Shown here piece by piece: positions 13,141-14,355 of a stretch of DNA of 14,355 bases. This DNA is from a bacterium (GTDB taxonomy: Bacteria > Patescibacteriota > Minisyncoccia > Minisyncoccales > UBA10102). The notes beneath the pieces were generated by a model. That model searched no databases and was not told where the DNA came from. It worked only from the letters and a program-made list of their open reading frames with translations. A program made the translations under genes and the position numbers. Every line of letters starts with the position of its first letter. Position 1 is the first letter of the stretch. Location of the stretch: positions 1 through 14,355 of the forward strand of contig JAUSJU010000006.1 in the NCBI GenBank assembly GCA_030647175.1, in the 5' to 3' direction.

Positions 13141-13569
13141 CTAGGGGTGTTTTTTCGTGCAGTTCCTGCAGAATCCGAAGATCTCAAGCGAATGGTGTTT
13201 TACCAGAGGGAAATCAGGTGATCCTTTTGAAGCTTTCGTGAGAAGGTTCTCCATAGAAGCGTTTTTGAAGTCCTTGGTCTTTCCGCATCGTATGCATACG
13301 AAGTGATGATGGTGGTTTTCAGGATGTGCGAGTTCATAGTGGGCGTGGCCATGCTGGAAATCAATCTGGCGTATGACACTTTCCTTCTGAAGGATTTTTA
13401 CGATCCGGTAGACGGTTACCTTGTCTATTGCGTTCTTGCCGAGCCTTTGTAAGAGCTCCTGGATGGTGAGGGGAGCCGAAGCTTTGCGCAAGATCCCTAA
13501 AAGGCGAATTCGGCCTTGGGTCGCTTTGTGCCCGGAGAGCATGGCTCGTATTTCGGTATCTGGTTTCAT
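13141..13569 (-). CDS. Fur-family transcriptional regulator
   Basis: 142 residues, standard family length. Winged-helix DNA-binding domain about 12-75, with the recognition-helix signature DKVTVYRIVKIL (49-60). Dimerisation/metal domain about 76-138, with HGHAHYEL (73-80), a His run 86-89, and two CxxC pairs (Cys92/Cys95 and Cys134/Cys137) that form the structural zinc site in this family. It could be a Fe, Zn, Mn or peroxide sensor; this cannot be settled by eye. The start at 13569 is chosen because GGAGG (13582-13578) lies 8 nt upstream; the upstream in-frame Met codons would place that RBS inside the coding region. It converges with the ASCH gene and is divergent from the gene at 13652. 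I saw no clear Fur-box palindrome in the 82 bp between them. Confidence 0.92.
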   Translation of the reverse strand: MKPDTEIRAMLSGHKATQGRIRLLGILRKASAPLTIQELLQRLGKNAIDKVTVYRIVKILQKESVIRQIDFQHGHAHYELAHPENHHHHFVCIRCGKTKDFKNASMENLLTKASKGSPDFPLVKHHSLEIFGFCRNCTKKHP

Positions 13570-13582
13570 ATGATGTTCCTCC

Positions 13583-13611
13583 ATTCTAGTGCGATGGGAG
13601 GTTTCTTCCAA
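13583..13611 (-). promoter_or_regulatory. Possible Fur-gene promoter
   Basis: On the minus strand: TTGGAA (13611-13606), 17-bp spacer, TAGAAT (13588-13583). The match is fair, but the predicted start (about 13576) falls after the GGAGG ribosome binding site. Either the transcript starts a little earlier, the message is nearly leaderless, or this promoter is not used. Confidence 0.3.
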
Positions 13612-13639
13612 GCCCCCTTTCTTTTTCTTGAAAAATCCC

Positions 13640-13645
13640 TATGAT
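13640..13645 (+). promoter_or_regulatory. Possible -10 box of a leaderless transcript
   Basis: TATGAT (13640-13645) lies seven bases before the ATG at 13652, so transcription would start at or very near the start codon. No good -35 is present at 16-18 bp and no Shine-Dalgarno sequence is visible, which is consistent with a leaderless message but weak as proof. Confidence 0.35.
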
Positions 13646-13651
13646 TGAAGT

Positions 13652-13981
13652 ATGGAAGTACGTTTTCATAAAGAGCTTGCAAGCGGTAGGTGGTTTACCC
13701 TTTCTATTGCAGAACAATTAGGAAATATCGGGAGCGAGGTGGGAAGAACGCGCCAGTGGCAAGGCAAGGATGAAGAAAAGTTTCAAGGGGCAAGAGATCG
13801 TGCACTCGAGCTTTTCGATCTCACGCTTAAAGATCCTCGTTGGGGAAAAGGGCGCTCGAGAGAGATTGCGAGGGCGAAAGAAGTGTTTTGCGATGCCATT
13901 GAAGGAGGAAAAGAGTACGGTTCGTCCCTTGAGGACATGGAACGGTATTTTTTCCCATTCGCCCTTATTGCAAGGAAATAG
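13652..13981 (+). CDS. Conserved-type hypothetical protein, 109 aa
   Basis: No function recognised. The composition and motifs recall a small helical family common in candidate-phyla genomes: RWFTLSIAEQLGNIGSEVGR (13-32), ARDRALELFDLTLKDPRW (47-64), REIARAKEVFCDAI (70-83), then EYGSSLEDMERYFFPFAL (88-105). It is predicted to be mostly alpha-helical and soluble, with many paired Arg/Glu residues and no signal peptide. It may be leaderless (TATGAT seven bases upstream, no RBS). It ends 3 bp before the nucleotidyltransferase gene, so the two are probably co-transcribed. A four-helix-bundle fold is my guess only. Confidence 0.8.
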   Translation: MEVRFHKELASGRWFTLSIAEQLGNIGSEVGRTRQWQGKDEEKFQGARDRALELFDLTLKDPRWGKGRSREIARAKEVFCDAIEGGKEYGSSLEDMERYFFPFALIARK

Positions 13982-13984
13982 AAT

Positions 13985-14355
13985 ATGAAAAGAAAAAAGA
14001 AAAAGGTGGTAGTTGCGGTATCTGGGGGATTTGATCCTATCCATATCGGCCATGTGAGGCTTTTTGAGGCGGCAAAGAAGATGGGAGACGAATTAGTGGT
14101 CATTCTGAATAACGACAACTGGCTGAGGAAGAAGAAAGGAGAAGTGTTTATGCGCCAGCAAGAACGCAAGGAGATTGTGCAGGCGCTCCGTGCGGTAGAC
14201 CGGGTTATCTATACCTCCCACGCACGCGACCCCAAGGACATGAGCGTGAGCAAGGATCTTTTGAGATTGAAGCCGGATATTTTTGCCAATGGGGGAGATC
14301 GAAAGAAAGGGAAGATACCGAGCGGAGAAGAAGTGGCGTGCAGGAAGATCGGATG
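13985..14355 (+). CDS. Cytidylyltransferase-like nucleotidyltransferase, 3' truncated
   Basis: The first 123 codons are in the window and the frame runs off the end. Cytidylyltransferase-superfamily signature: VSGGFDPIHIGH (12-23) with the nucleotide-binding HxGH at 20-23, followed by a Rossmann strand VVILNNDNWL and MRQQERKEIVQAL. The later KPDIFANGGDRKKG and IPSGEEVAC match the second half of the fold. Relatives transfer AMP or CMP to sugar or polyol phosphates (TagD, the RfaE C-terminal domain, RibL/FAD synthetase types); the substrate cannot be chosen here. The N-terminus is very basic (KRKKKK). AAGGA lies 8 nt upstream of the ATG, and the gene begins 3 bp after the preceding stop. Confidence 0.88.
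   Translation, partial: MKRKKKKVVVAVSGGFDPIHIGHVRLFEAAKKMGDELVVILNNDNWLRKKKGEVFMRQQERKEIVQALRAVDRVIYTSHARDPKDMSVSKDLLRLKPDIFANGGDRKKGKIPSGEEVACRKIG

Noticed and set aside
13570..13611. Longer N-terminus for the Fur-family protein.
   Set aside because: The GGAGG ribosome binding site lies inside this stretch, 8 nt from the internal ATG at 13569, and the extra residues (EEHH and so on) are not part of the family fold.
1..14355. tRNA, rRNA, CRISPR array or transposase gene.
   Set aside because: I looked for T-arm-like motifs, regularly spaced repeats and transposase motifs and found none. A tRNAscan or Infernal run would settle it.

Overview
The window looks like a stretch of a Candidate Phyla Radiation (Patescibacteria, probably Parcubacteria-like) chromosome. 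This rests on protein character rather than a marker gene. There is a very long repeat-rich surface protein ending in paired peptidoglycan-binding domains, a SecA with a reduced C-terminal region, several small proteins that resemble uncharacterised Patescibacteria families (from memory), tight spacing, and frequent gene overlaps. TGA is used as a normal stop (murB, the NUDIX gene, the ASCH gene), so the recoded Gracilibacteria/Absconditabacteria code does not apply.

Layout. Bases 2-5455 (+) hold the 3' part of a giant secreted or surface protein: Big_5-type Ig domains, seven CnaB/carboxypeptidase-regulatory-like repeats, one FnIII domain, a Gly/Pro-Ala-Thr linker and two PG-binding domains. 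Bases 5456-5723 are non-coding but rich in signals: two copies of a palindromic hairpin, a short promoter-to-terminator unit that could be a small RNA of about 68 nt, a second promoter, and a structured murB leader in which the ribosome binding site can pair in competition with the mRNA 5' end. murB follows (5724-6671).

Bases 6711-9197 form a three-gene polyamine operon with its own strong promoter: a SpeD-family pyruvoyl decarboxylase, a deoxyhypusine-synthase-like protein and an agmatinase. There is no spermidine synthase and no eIF5A in view. The SpeD protein keeps its self-processing and catalytic residues, but the segment that contacts AdoMet in true SpeD differs. The most economical reading is arginine to agmatine (SpeD-like), agmatine to putrescine (SpeB), putrescine to homospermidine or a related product (DHS-like).

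A small unrecognised gene lies on the minus strand (9243-9572), with its own promoter and terminator, divergent from secA. secA (9682-12096) heads an overlapping operon with a NUDIX hydrolase, an unknown 111-residue protein and an ASCH/DUF3850 protein (to 13133). A Fur-family regulator (13141-13569, minus) converges on that operon. It is divergent from a conserved-type 109-residue protein (13652-13981), which is followed by a cytidylyltransferase-like nucleotidyltransferase cut by the window edge (13985-14355). No tRNA, rRNA, CRISPR array or transposase gene was seen.
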